DNA from: Tillus elongatus
Lineage: Eukaryota > Arthropoda > Insecta > Coleoptera > Cleridae
NCBI GenBank assembly: GCA_964006375.1
Contig: OZ023270.1
Coordinates: 76,850,391-76,914,390 of the forward strand
DNA length: 64,000 bases
Direction: 5' to 3'
The notes below the pieces were generated by a model, which saw only the letters and a program-made list of their open reading frames with translations, was not told the DNA's origin and did not search any database. Of this stretch, positions 34,148-43,846 are shown in pieces (position 1 is the first letter of the stretch; each line of letters begins with the position of its first letter). The position numbers were made by a program, and so were the translations under genes.

Positions 34148-35257
34148 GTGGCTCCGGCTACAGACTTGAGCCTTGAGTCTATCCCGGAAACGGAGACGAG
34201 CCAGGGTGCGGCAGCGGACTCTGGAGGTCCCACGACCGGCGTAGATACGGGGGATCAGGGGGTAGCTTCGGCCAGAGACCTGTCCCCGACACCCAAGCTG
34301 GAGGCTGGGTCCCACCGGAGGGCGGCGAGCTCCGCGGACTCCGGGGGCCCCTCCACCAGTGAGGACTCTACTGTTAAAGTAGAGGGACTGCCCCGGCAGT
34401 CCAAGCGTCTTTCCGGGGCGCAAAGAAAGAAGCTCCGGAGGGCGCAAAAAATGGCGGCCGGGACCTGGACGGTCGAGAAACCTGTAAAGGCGCAAGAGGG
34501 GAGTGCGGGTCAGAAGAGGACGCGCTCGAACTCTAGCACGCCCACTACAGACAGACGTTCCAAAAGGGCCAGGGTGCCTGTAAAGGCGCAAGAGGAGAGT
34601 GCGAGTCGGAAGACGCCGCGCTCTGGCTCTAGCACGCCTACTACAGACAGACCTCCCAAAGGAACTAAGGCCGGAACACCGGCGCAGACTGGCTCTTACA
34701 GGGAGGCTGCGGAGGGCCTCGGGATGGCGGTGATTGACAGACGCCATCCTGAGGTCACGCTAGACCAGGGGAAGGCGGACCTGATCCAGGCTGCGGTGGT
34801 AGCTGCAGTGGACTCTCTTCAGGAAGGGGAGAGCCCGCCTCAGTTCCACCGGACGCGCCTGACGGGGGGCATCCTCTGGATAACCTGTGCCGGCCCGCAG
34901 TCGCGGGACTGGCTGCGGAAAACGATCGGGGGCCTCGGTCAGATTTGGGAGGGGGCGGACTTGACAGCCGTCGAGCCCAAGGAACTCCCAAAGAGACGCA
35001 AGGTCCTCGTACGGATCCCTGACACCGTCCCGCAGGAGACGGTGATCAGCAGACTTAAGATCCAGAACCCTGAACTGGGGACGCAACACTGGTCGGTTCT
35101 AAGCAGGAAGGCAGAGGAGAAAGGACAGACGCTCGCCTTCTCGATCGACCCGACATCTTACAGAGCCCTTGAAGGAACCTCCTTCAAGGCATTCTGGGGC
35201 ATGGGAAGGGTTAGCTTCCGCCCACTGGGGAAGCAATTAAGGGTTAATGGGACTTAG
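34148..35257 (+). CDS. LINE ORF1 protein (nucleic-acid-binding type)
   Basis: The protein is about 369 residues. The N-terminal half is low-complexity and rich in Ser, Thr, Pro, Lys and Arg (KRLSGAQRKKLRRAQKM). It includes a tandem 32-residue duplication starting PVKAQE at 34481 and 34577, each ending STPTTDR. The C-terminal part has ILWITCAGPQSRDWLRKTI, RKVLVRIPDT and LKIQNPELGTQHWSVLSR; this layout resembles the DUF4780-type region of insect LINE ORF1 proteins. No CCHC zinc knuckles are seen. The frame is open from 34061, but the first in-frame ATG is near residue 101. The listed start is a GTG, and a nearby ATG at 34134 is in another frame, so the true start is uncertain or damaged. Confidence 0.75.
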   Translation: MAPATDLSLESIPETETSQGAAADSGGPTTGVDTGDQGVASARDLSPTPKLEAGSHRRAASSADSGGPSTSEDSTVKVEGLPRQSKRLSGAQRKKLRRAQKMAAGTWTVEKPVKAQEGSAGQKRTRSNSSTPTTDRRSKRARVPVKAQEESASRKTPRSGSSTPTTDRPPKGTKAGTPAQTGSYREAAEGLGMAVIDRRHPEVTLDQGKADLIQAAVVAAVDSLQEGESPPQFHRTRLTGGILWITCAGPQSRDWLRKTIGGLGQIWEGADLTAVEPKELPKRRKVLVRIPDTVPQETVISRLKIQNPELGTQHWSVLSRKAEEKGQTLAFSIDPTSYRALEGTSFKAFWGMGRVSFRPLGKQLRVNGT

Positions 35258-36008
35258 GTTCCTTCAGGTCAACCTCCAACACAGTAGGGCAGCCACGGCC
35301 GGACTACTAATGGCTCTGAGGAACACGGATGTGGCCCTCATCCAGGAACCGTACTCCTACAAAGGAGAGATCAAGGGACTCGGCGGAGCTAATGGAAAGC
35401 TCATCTACAGCAGGTCCAGCGAGAATCCGAGGGCCTGCATTTTTGTCAGGGAAGGGATAGAGTTTCTCCCTCTAATGAATTTCTGTTCCAGGGACCTGGC
35501 AACGATCAAAATCCGATGTGGAGGAGCGGATGGGCTGAGGGACATTACTGTCGCGTCAGCCTATCTGCCAGGGGACAGCACGGACCCTCCTCCACCCAAC
35601 GAATTGGAGCAGCTGATGGTGGGTAGCAGAGCAGGTGGATGGCAGACCATCATCGGCATGGATGCGAATGCGCACCATGAGTTGTGGGGTAGCTCGGACA
35701 CAAACTCTAGGGGTGAGGCACTTTTACAATTCTTTATGAAATTTAATTTAGACATATTGAATAGAGGTAATAAACCGACATTCGTCACAACACGGCGTGA
35801 GGAAGTTTTAGACCTAACAGTTTCCACCCAGTTTCTGGGTGACTTTGTTAAAAGCTGGGCTGTGTCTGGGGAAGTGAGTAGCTCAGACCACAGATACATC
35901 CGGTTTGAAATCGCCAAAGTCGAAAGAGAAACGGTATGGTACCGGGACCCCCGCAAGGCGGACTGGGAAGCCTACAGGGCAGACCTAGCTGGAACTGCGG
36001 GGGGTTGA
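35247..36008 (+). CDS. LINE ORF2, endonuclease part (frame-broken after it)
   Basis: It starts at an ATG inside the last codons of ORF1. The apurinic-type endonuclease domain has all expected sites: FLQVNLQHS (Asn), ALIQEPYSY (Glu), IIGMDANAHHELWGS (Asp and Asn) and SSSDHRYIRFE (Asp-His). In LINEs this enzyme nicks the target for reverse transcription. After residue ~250 the frame ends at a TGA at 36006-36008, directly past a G6 run (35999-36004). The next frame continues ORF2 without a break, so a one-base change in the run accounts for the interruption. Confidence 0.9.
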   Translation: MGLRFLQVNLQHSRAATAGLLMALRNTDVALIQEPYSYKGEIKGLGGANGKLIYSRSSENPRACIFVREGIEFLPLMNFCSRDLATIKIRCGGADGLRDITVASAYLPGDSTDPPPPNELEQLMVGSRAGGWQTIIGMDANAHHELWGSSDTNSRGEALLQFFMKFNLDILNRGNKPTFVTTRREEVLDLTVSTQFLGDFVKSWAVSGEVSSSDHRYIRFEIAKVERETVWYRDPRKADWEAYRADLAGTAGG

Positions 36009-38889
36009 GAGGGCCATAAGGGATTCAATAGACCTCGAGATTGCAGCAGTCCAATTGCGAGACGCAATTACCTCGGCCTATAACGCCAACTGCCCCCTGA
36101 AAATGAGGGTGTCCACCAGGAACGTCCCATGGTGGAACGAGGACCTCAGGCAAAGGAGGACGCAGGTTCGTAAGCTGTTTAACGCGGCCAAAAGGTCGGG
36201 AGCATGGGATGAATATAGACAGGCCCTATCGACCTATAACAAAAGACTGAGGGACGCCAAGAAGGAGTCGTGGAGGAGGCACTGCGAAGAAGTGGAAAAC
36301 ACGTCCGAGAGTGCTCGACTACACAAGATCCTGTCTAAGGGCCCTCAGACTAACATAGGCTCCCTTAAAACACCCACGGGAGGCTTTACAAGCTCGGGGG
36401 AGGAAACTATGGAAATTTTACTCCAGACGCACTTTCCTGGCTGTAACATAATAAACCAATCACCTCCGGACTGGGAACACTCAGAAATAGAGGCGCCTTA
36501 TAGGCGGGCATCTAGAGTAGACTGGACAGTCGCTAAAGAGGTGGTTACCTGGAGCAAAATCAGATGGGCCATTAACAGCTTTAAGCCATACAAATCGCCG
36601 GGATTTGATGGAATAATGCCCATCATGCTCCAACAGGGGATAGATATACTGGCGCCGGTGCTTACCCTCATTATGAGGGCCAGCCTGGCTCTGGGGTACA
36701 TTCCGAGGGCATGGAGACTGGCCAGGGTTGTATTTATTCCTAAACCTGGGCGTCCAACAGACCAGGCAAAGTCCCTGAGGCCAATAAGTCTCATGTCCTT
36801 CTTGCTGAAAACAGTGGAAAAACTGCTCGACCGGCACATTAGGGGCGGTGTACTGGAAGCATATCCTCTACACTGCGGACAATATGCATACAGAGCAGGA
36901 TTCTCAACAGAAACAGCACTGCACCAACTGGTGCTGAAACTGGAGAATACGCTGGAGAACAAGGAGGTGGCGCTGGGGGCCTTCCTGGACATAGAGGGGG
37001 CCTTTAGCAACACCTCGTTCGGATCGGTTCTGGCAGCTGCCCGGGAGCGTGGAATAGAGGAGACCTGCTGCAGGTGGATCGGTTCCATGCTCAGGGACAG
37101 GGCGGTGTTCACCTCACTCGCGGGAGGGACTCTGCTGGCGGGGGTCGCGGCGGGGTGTCCGCAGGGGAGCGTTCTGTCTCCCTTGCTCTGGTGTCTAGTC
37201 GTGGACGGCCTGCTGGGGAGGCTCTCGGGAGGGGGGTATGAGGTACAGGGCTATGCGGACGACATTGTCATCATAGTCCGAGGAAAGGTCACACAGGCAG
37301 TGTGGGAGCGTATGCAGACTGCACTGAAAGTGGTGGAAGGGTGGACGGTTGATCAAGGGCTCGGGGTGAGCCCCGAGAAAGCAACCGTCGTGCCGTTTAC
37401 GAGGAGGAGGAAGTGTGAAAGCCACAGAACTCTCACTCTATACGGTAGGAGCGTTCCAATGGCCAGGGAGGTAAAATATCTTGGGGTCGTATTGGACTCT
37501 AAGCTAACCTGGAATGGTCACATTGGAAAAATACTGCGTAAGGCAGTCATGACCTTAGCCGTCACTAGGCGGCTATATGGAAAAACGTGGGGACTAAGAC
37601 CTAGTATGGCCCACTGGCTGTACACAAGGGTGGTCAGACCATCGTTAACATATGCGGCACTGGTCTGGTGGCCTAAGGTGACACAATCCAGTGCCAAACA
37701 AAAACTAGGCAAGATCCAAAGGATGGCTTGCCTAGGCATCACAGGGGCCATGTCTTCAACCCCAACAGCCGCCATGGAGGTGTTGCTGGATCTACCCCCC
37801 CTACACTTCGTTATTATGGGAGAGGCCAGGCTAGGACTATACAGACTAGCCTGCAATGGTAGACTGAAGATCAACCCAGGCTTCAGGGGCCACTGCAAAA
37901 TTCAGGAGATCGTGAAGGAACCCATGCTTGAAATGAGGTCAGACTTCGCGAGCCCGCGAATGTGCAGGGAAAACAACTTCACAGTGGAAATCCCTGATCG
38001 CGGGGCATGGCGGGAGGAGACACCGGGCATACCACGGGACGCGCTCGTCTGGTTCACGGACGGATCTGGCGGGGAGCGTGGGACGGGGGCAGGTGTTTAC
38101 TCGGAAGGACCGAGGGTAAGTCACAGTATTTCCCTCGGAGCCCATGCAACGGTGTTTCAGGCCGAGATGTACGCCATCCTGCACTGTGTGCGGGAGAACA
38201 AGAGGAGGGGCTACACCAACAAGCGGATCCTCATAGCCACAGACAGCCAGGCAGCCCTTAAGGCACTAAGTAGCCCACGGGTAAATTCCTGGCTGGTGAG
38301 TGAGTGCCGAGACGAGACGAGCGACCTGGCTGGGCAGAATGAGGTGACCCTCATCTGGGTGCCGGGTCACTCGGGGGTCAAAGGCAATGAAGAAGCTGAC
38401 AGTCTCGCAAAGAGGGGGTCAGCAGAACCATTTATGGGACCAGAACCGGCTCTGGGCGTGTCAAAGAGCACTGCCAGGGGAGCCATTAAGTCCTGGGTCA
38501 GAAACCAACACAAGGTGTACTGGGCGGACTGTCCAGGGCTCAGACATGGGAAGTCAATAATTGACGGACCCAGTTCAAAGAGAGCTGTGGAGCTGCTAAA
38601 CCTTAGCAGAGGACAGCTCAGAAACACAACAGGTCTCTTGACGGGACACATGGCCGTCAAGAAACACCTACATAAAATGGGGCGGTTCGAAGGGGACCTC
38701 GCATGCAGACTCTGCGGCGAGGGGGAGGAATCAGCCCAGCACATCTTGTGCGAGTGTATAGCTCTGGACCGGAAAAGACAACTGATCTACGGTCACTCTA
38801 GACCGGAGACAGAGCAATATAAAACTTCACCCTACCAATCGCTGTGCAGACTAGTTCAAGGCACAGTGATTTTGGAATGGGTGGAGTAA
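36009..38889 (+). CDS. LINE ORF2, RT-RNase H part
   Basis: Continuation of ORF2 in the +1 frame, over 940 residues with no further stop. RT motifs in order: ARVVFIPKPGR and LRPISLMSFLLKT, AFLDIEGAFSNTS (motif A), GCPQGSVLSPLLW (motif B), GYADDIVII (YADD at 37252-37263) and VKYLGVVLDSKLTW. RNase H: WFTDGSGGERGTG (Asp), VFQAEMYAIL (Glu), IATDSQAALKAL (Asp) and WVPGHSGVKGNEEADSLAKRG (His and Asp). The tail has LLTGHMAVKKHLHKMGRF and CRLCGEGEESAQHILCEC. All catalytic residues are present. The listed start is the frame junction, not a start codon. Confidence 0.92.
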
Positions 38890-38975
38890 GACTAGGGGTA
38901 TGCACAATCAACCAAGGGTTGCGGTGCTATCGGGGCGGCAAGGCCGCGGACGAGCCCTGAGGGAACAAAAAAAAA

Positions 38976-38988
38976 AATAACCCAACTT
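38976..38988 (+). repeat. 3' target-site duplication of the LINE
   Basis: AATAACCCAACTT repeats 33730-33742 exactly. The first two A may belong to the poly-A tail, so the secure length is 11-13 bp. Confidence 0.9.
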
Positions 38989-39505
38989 TCTTCTATCAGA
39001 TTTTGTGGTTGATAGGTGATATTTCAATTAGTAGTAACCTTGTATAAGGTTAATAACCAGTCGACTTAATATAAAAACTATGTGCCTCTTTTTGGCAATA
39101 TATTTAGTAGAATAGATATTTTTGTTTCTTTTTTCCTTTAGATCTAAATTTAAATCAATATCGTTTAAAGCCCTACAAATTTTCATCAATATAGCTTTTT
39201 GTTTATCGTTAAAGAAATTGTGGACTTTATCTGTTTTACCACATTTCCCAAGATAACGTTATTATATACTGAGAATCATGTAAAGATGTCGTGAGTTTCA
39301 AGCCACGTTTAAGACGTTGTAGCTTAAGGCTTGTGTCCTAGTGCTATAAATGTCCATCTTAAGCAATTTCTCACATGTGGAAACCAATTTCTGGTTAAAA
39401 ATAGTCACCTGGGTTGGTTTTGAAATACATTATAGTCTAAATTTAGAACATCCAGATCTAATACATTATTTTGTTTACTTCGAATCTTCTTTCCACTTTT
39501 TAGCT
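38989..39505. other. Unassigned sequence 3' of the full-length LINE
   Basis: No confident gene. The minus strand has a partly open stretch around 39130-39330 with many stops and no recognised motif. Confidence 0.4.
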
Positions 39506-39509
39506 AGGT

Positions 39510-39951
39510 CGTTCGCATCCACTTCTGGACATAGGTCTTCCACTTTCGTCATTCCTGAGGACTCAAGATCCACTTCCTGCCGGCTTGCCTGTGAAAATCA
39601 TCTCTCTCCAATTTGTTTAGTGAGGCTTCTCCAGGTCCACTTTCTTTGTGGAGCGAAAGCGTTCGGTAAAAAGTGTTCACGCAATATATCCCTTCCCAGC
39701 ACACGCAATTCGGAATAATTTGCCTTCTGTCTTTCCGTGTGCCCAGCCGAAACTGCCACTATTTATAAGACCCACTGCAGGTCTTCTTCCCATTTTACCA
39801 CTGAAGTTACCAGGAGGACCTTGATCTCTGTTATCTCTGCATTCTTTGTCATGTAAAGGTCTTTAGAGGACTGCCCTGCTTCTTCATCAGGTGAGGCAGC
39901 GATGGGGCCATATACCTGAATGACATGCATGCACAACAATGCACAAAACAA
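39510..39951 (-). pseudogene. RTE-type LINE endonuclease fragment
   Basis: The minus strand reads VIQVYGPIAASPDEEAGQSS, EITEIKVLLVTS, then after a frame change GRRPAVGLINSGSFGW, then after another RKWTWRSLTKQIGER. In RTE/BovB-type endonucleases the order is VIQVYAPT.....EE, LVTGDFNAKVG, GRR.....N..SFGWG and RKWTWRSPNG. The catalytic GDFN block is destroyed (VTSVVKWEED in this frame). Several frameshifts. Dead fragment, possibly the 5' part of the copy seen at 32257-32830. Confidence 0.65.
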
Positions 39952-39962
39952 TTCGAAGCGTT

Positions 39963-40560
39963 CTTTTGTCGGGTGTTAACTAGATACCAAATTTGAAGAT
40001 GATATCTCAATTCGTTCGAAAGTAATTGCGCATACTAATAGACAGACGTACAGACAGGCCGACCGACCGACAGACAAAAAATGTTCGTTCCATAATCAAG
40101 TTTTCTATATGTTTTGAGACTCTCTACGTCGTTTTAGCAAAAAAAAATCGAAATTTTTGTCACCGATATTCCGCTTTCACACATTCAACCCCTAATTTAA
40201 TTTTAGCGCAGAATACCAGATGTTTGATGAAATTGAAAGTTTTCTAATAAACAAACCCTAAAACGTTATATTATTCGAGTTTTAACGAAAAAATGTCAAT
40301 TTTCAACAAATCATCCCCCATTCATCCCCTACCCCCCTAGAGCGGTTTTACCCAAAACCAATCCGAACCGTTAGTTACCAGATTTGAAGACGGTATCTCA
40401 ATTCGTTCTGAAGTTATCGTGACTACAGACAGACATACAGATCGACAGACAAAAAAAAATCCGTTCCCAAATCATGTATGCTATATGTTTTGACACTTTT
40501 TACGTTTAAGTGAAAAAAAAAATTTGAAATTTTTGTCGCCGATGCCATACGTCCACACGT
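39963..40560 (+). repeat. Two tandem copies of a ~400-bp repeat with GACA-rich core
   Basis: Copy one (39965-40165) and copy two (40372-40550) share AAATTTGAAGA, GATATCTCAATTCGTTC- type sequence, an AGACAGAC.TACAGA core, CTATATGTTTTGA and a CGAAATTTTTGTC.CCGAT end. The block resembles the 3' K region (AAATTTGA...GAGTTATCG) with a (CAGA)-type tract in place of TA. Confidence 0.6.
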
Positions 40561-40736
40561 ATTAACGATGTGGAAGTAATATGCAAATTTTTTAAAATAT
40601 CTCAAAAACCAATTTTCGGAAATGTCGAACCGCCAATTTGTTTGGCTTTTGAGTGCGCAACTTTTCTCCCATTTAACCAAGTCTGTATCTACTGTCGTTT
40701 TGAAGATCTCCATAGTGGCCGTCCTTATCTTGAACC

Positions 40737-40739
<3 letters not shown>

Positions 40740-40820
<81 letters not shown>
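40740..40820. repeat. (TA)n tract, left half of a split tract
   Basis: Directly abuts the left inverted end of the transposon at 40821. The right half is 42315-42395. Confidence 0.9.
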
Positions 40821-40824
<4 letters not shown>

Positions 40825-42310
40825 TGTCCACGGATTGAGTGTGGGTAAGGTATGTGACGCAAAATTTTTGAATTAGATTATGATATTTTGTCCCATAAAT
40901 AAAAGTCCATTAAGGTAAGATCGAGACTTCTGGGAGGCCAAGGTATTGGCCCATATCGAGCAATCCACCGCCCAGGAAATTCGCGATCTAACCATTCTCG
41001 CACGATTCCTGTCGCATGTGCTGGGTGGCCGTCATGCTGAAAGTATGCTGTTTGTCTATCTTCTAGTGACATGTTATGCAAATGGTCTTGAAGAACATTT
41101 TCTAGCATTTCCAGATAACTGTACTGGTTCATATGCCGCTCAAAAAAATATGGCCCAATTATCCCAGTGTAAGAAACAGAACACCACACATTTACTTTTT
41201 TATGGCATTGTCTTCTGGAATTAACTCTATAATTTGGATTCTCCATAGACCAATGCCGTGCATTTTGGGAATTTACCACTTCATTAGTGGTGAAAGTGGA
41301 TTTGTCCGAAAAAATAATACTTCCGCCAAAATTGTGATTTTGTAGATATTGCTCGCCGTACCATAAACAAAAATCTAATCGTTTTGACTAGTCATTTTCT
41401 TCCAAAGTGTGTATAAGTTTTGCTTTGAAAGGTTTCACCTTGTTGGTACGATAAATTTGTTGCAAATGCGATTTGTTAATATTGCCAAAAACGCCTAACA
41501 GAATCCATAGCTAATGCAGCTGCAGCATTGCAGCATCTTCTTCATTTAGGTCGGATTTTGTCTTCTTAACATTTAAAACACTTCCAGTACGCATAAATTT
41601 TGTAACAACTTTTTTTACACCAGTAGCGGAAACCGGATAATTTCGCCAGCGTTCAAGGAATTTTCTTATCACTCCCTGATAAGAATGTTCTTCACCCAAA
41701 CCATAGCACTGCACAATAAACACTTTTTGTTCTGTTGTTAACATTTTTAAATACAGAAGCTTGCTGTTCCAGACAAATAAAATTGACGTTTCCATTTTCC
41801 AAGTAAGTAGTATCTCGGGAAACGAACAACAAGGCAGAGCTCAAGTAGCCATGCTACTCGCCAATTATTGCTTCGAATGTCCAATTGTGCGTTTACTTTA
41901 CTTTTTTTATTGGTTGAGATGAAATCAAACCTACCCCAAGTTTAATTATGGTAAAGACTTTTTTTAATACAGTTTCAAGTATTTTTTAAAGTACACCTAA
42001 TCACAGAAGCTGTCGTACGCCATTTAAATAAAGTCGCAGCTAAAAAATCATAGGAGGCTGATCTGTTTGAAAATTGAGAGCCTGTCATAAATTTTAATTC
42101 TAAACAATTTTTGTTAATAACTTTTTGCGGTATTTTCATAAACGAAGGCTACTCTTAATACATTTCATTACATCAGTTATATACCACCCTGTATGTTAAT
42201 TGATTTTCTCAACATCTCAGTTTAAGACAAAGCAGGAGCGATTCCCGGAATATCATAATTTAATTCGAAATTTTTTGTCACTTATACCTTACCCACACTC
42301 AATCCGTGGA

Positions 42311-42314
<4 letters not shown>
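40821..42314 (-). mobile_element. Mariner-like element (DD41D spacing) inside a (TA)n tract
   Basis: The inverted ends are AGTGTGTCCACGGATTGAGT on the left and the complement of AGTGTCCACGGATTGAGTGT on the right, matching over about 35-40 bp with a 2-bp indel. TA tracts of about 80 bp lie on both sides, as expected for a TA-targeting element that entered one tract. Length is about 1.49 kb. The transposase on the minus strand is frame-broken and its C-terminus is lost against the left end. Confidence 0.9.
40878..41795 (-). pseudogene. DD41D mariner-like transposase, frame-broken
   Basis: N-terminal part (41795-41511): MLTTEQKVFIVQCYGLGEEH and ERWRNYPVSATGVKKVVTKF, a helix-turn-helix type DNA-binding start as in DUF4817-containing transposases. 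The middle has stops near 41511 and 41398, with HTLEEND and KRLDFCLWYGEQY. C-terminal part: GSIIFSDKSTFTTN (Asp 1), TAYFQHDGHPAHA (Asp 2) and WPPRSLDLTLMDFYLW (Asp 3). I count 41 residues between Asp 2 and Asp 3. The frame ends LWDKIS, without the usual C-terminal segment. Confidence 0.85.

Positions 42315-42395
<81 letters not shown>
42315..42395. repeat. (TA)n tract, right half of the split tract
   Basis: Right of the transposon; its far side meets the Penelope-like 3' sequence. Confidence 0.9.
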
Positions 42396-42396
<1 letters not shown>

Positions 42397-42708
42397 TTTT
42401 GAAAGAGTTTAGCTGCCTTTGTTTTAACATTTTTTATTAATTTCAGGTTCGCTTTAATTCCAAATATGTCGGGCCACGCATGATCTATCTATAGTACCGT
42501 ATCTTAGTTGTGCTAAATGTTCTTTAAATCTAATTTCAATAGATTTTTTAGCTAACCCGACGTATTTAAGATCAAAATCTTTACATAGGTACGAAACAGT
42601 TTCACCAAAGCGTCGTTTATTAGATATTGCCTTATAAGCAACCTCACCTGTTATCACAAAACAATATCTTGCAACTTTGTTAGTAATCCAACTATTTCGT
42701 AATGACAT
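42396..42708 (-). pseudogene. Penelope-like GIY-YIG fragment
   Basis: The frame shows YLCKDFDLKYVGLAKKSIEIRF then KEHLAQLRYGTIDRSCVARH, the YVG..K.SIE.RF.EH and ..SCVARH regions of the Penelope-type GIY-YIG domain. The second Cys of the pair is replaced by Phe. It is closely similar to the copy at 43844-44040. The 3' end TTTTAACATTTTTTATTAAT (plus-strand wording) lies next to the TA tract. Confidence 0.8.
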
Positions 42709-42719
42709 TTATTTATTTT

Positions 42720-43375
42720 TGCAAGTCGTAAATGCAATCAAAGACATTAATAATAATCAGCAAACTTAAAAACCATTAAAATCTGTTTCATTACGGATGT
42801 TATATTGTAACAATGGCAAATCTGCCAGATCACCATGGAACTGTTAACTTTATAATACCGATAATCAGTTGCTTGGGTGTTTTATTATCCGTTGCTGCAC
42901 GGTGCAACTACAAAGGGAACGATAATTAACGAAAGCGTCAAAAAATCGAAAGAAACCACGATTTTTACAGCGTTCTCCATTTATCGTCTATCATTTCCAT
43001 TGTATACAAAATATCTCATTATTGTTGTTGTTTGGTTTATGCAAATCAAGCAATTATTGTATGACTTGCCGTGTGCCTTTGCGTCTGGTATTTAATAACT
43101 TTGTGAGTTTCAAATAGCTACATGCAATTATTTTTCACTAATCGTTAATGATCTGATAATCTTAGAAACGATCTCTGAAAACATTTATTGCTTTCTAATA
43201 GCGAGTTACATCTATTATTTTTTATTGTAACGATTCTTAACTTTTTTATGTTTTACTTATATAATAATAACAATATTTTTATTGTTAATTTAAATTATAT
43301 ACAATGACTGACAAACCAGCCGTGCTTGTGCTGGTATCGACATGATTTAACAAACATCCTTACTAAGTGAGGATC
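42720..43375. other. Unassigned AT-rich sequence
   Basis: The 72-codon plus-strand frame at 42877-43095 has no recognised motif. Confidence 0.45.
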
Positions 43376-43377
43376 GA

Positions 43378-43490
43378 AACCTTTGGTTAGCACTGATAAG
43401 CACACTTGGAGAACACAAATCACCACAACACATTAAAAAAACCTGACGATCGTTTTACTAACCAAGTTAGCGTCTTCAGAGGATGAATAA
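43378..43490 (-). repeat. Hammerhead-bearing repeat segment
   Basis: The reverse complement matches 32205-32300. On the minus strand 43444-43479 reads CTGAAGA, C, GCTAAC/GTTAGT with a 3-nt loop, AAAACGATCGTC. The GAAA strand is changed to AAAA, so the core is damaged. Confidence 0.6.
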
Positions 43491-43751
43491 TTCTAAATAT
43501 CTTATATCCACAACTCTATTTATATTCCCATGCAGGTAGTCTGTCACTGACGATTCAGGCGGGGGAGGGGGCGGGGGATGGGGTGGTCAACGACACAAAA
43601 ATCAACATATTTCGTTCGGCGGAAATATCTAAATTATTTTATTATCTACCAGACGTGCTTCTGCCGGTCTTTCTTGCGAGGTGATCTGTCAACCGACTTA
43701 CCATAGGCGGCGATGGGAGGTTCATACACTTTTTACTATTACTATATTTAG

Positions 43752-43753
<2 letters not shown>

Positions 43754-43843
<90 letters not shown>
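43754..43843. repeat. (TA)n tract at the 3' end of a Penelope-like copy
   Basis: Pure TA tract immediately 3' (minus-strand sense) of the Penelope-like remnant. Confidence 0.9.

Positions 43844-43846
<3 letters not shown>

Larger units (their letters stand above)
33743..38975 (+). mobile_element. Full-length LOA-like LINE with target-site duplication
   Basis: The 13-bp duplication AATAACCCAACTT stands at 33730-33742 and again at 38976-38988, overlapping the end of an 11-A tail. This sets the element at about 5.23 kb. It has a ~400-bp 5' UTR, ORF1, an ORF2 overlapping ORF1 by 11 nt, a short 3' UTR ending CCTGAGGGAAC and the A tail. ORF2 carries an apurinic-type endonuclease, RT, RNase H and Cys/His tail. 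An endonuclease plus RNase H with a non-zinc-knuckle ORF1 end fits LOA-type elements best; R1 or a relative remains possible. The composition is much richer in G+C than the flanks. Confidence 0.93.

Noticed and set aside
33974..34747. 257-codon open frame on the minus strand
   Set aside because: It is the antisense of LINE ORF1, and its Arg/Pro/Ser-rich content is produced by the G+C-rich coding strand.
36481..38744. Several minus-strand open frames of 76-204 codons
   Set aside because: Antisense shadows of LINE ORF2; no domain motif.
40570..40848. 92-codon plus-strand frame ending in Tyr-Ile repeats
   Set aside because: Half of it is (TA)n translation and the start has no recognised motif.
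42200..42412. Plus-strand frame at the right end of the mariner-like element
   Set aside because: It runs through the inverted end into (TA)n; not coding.
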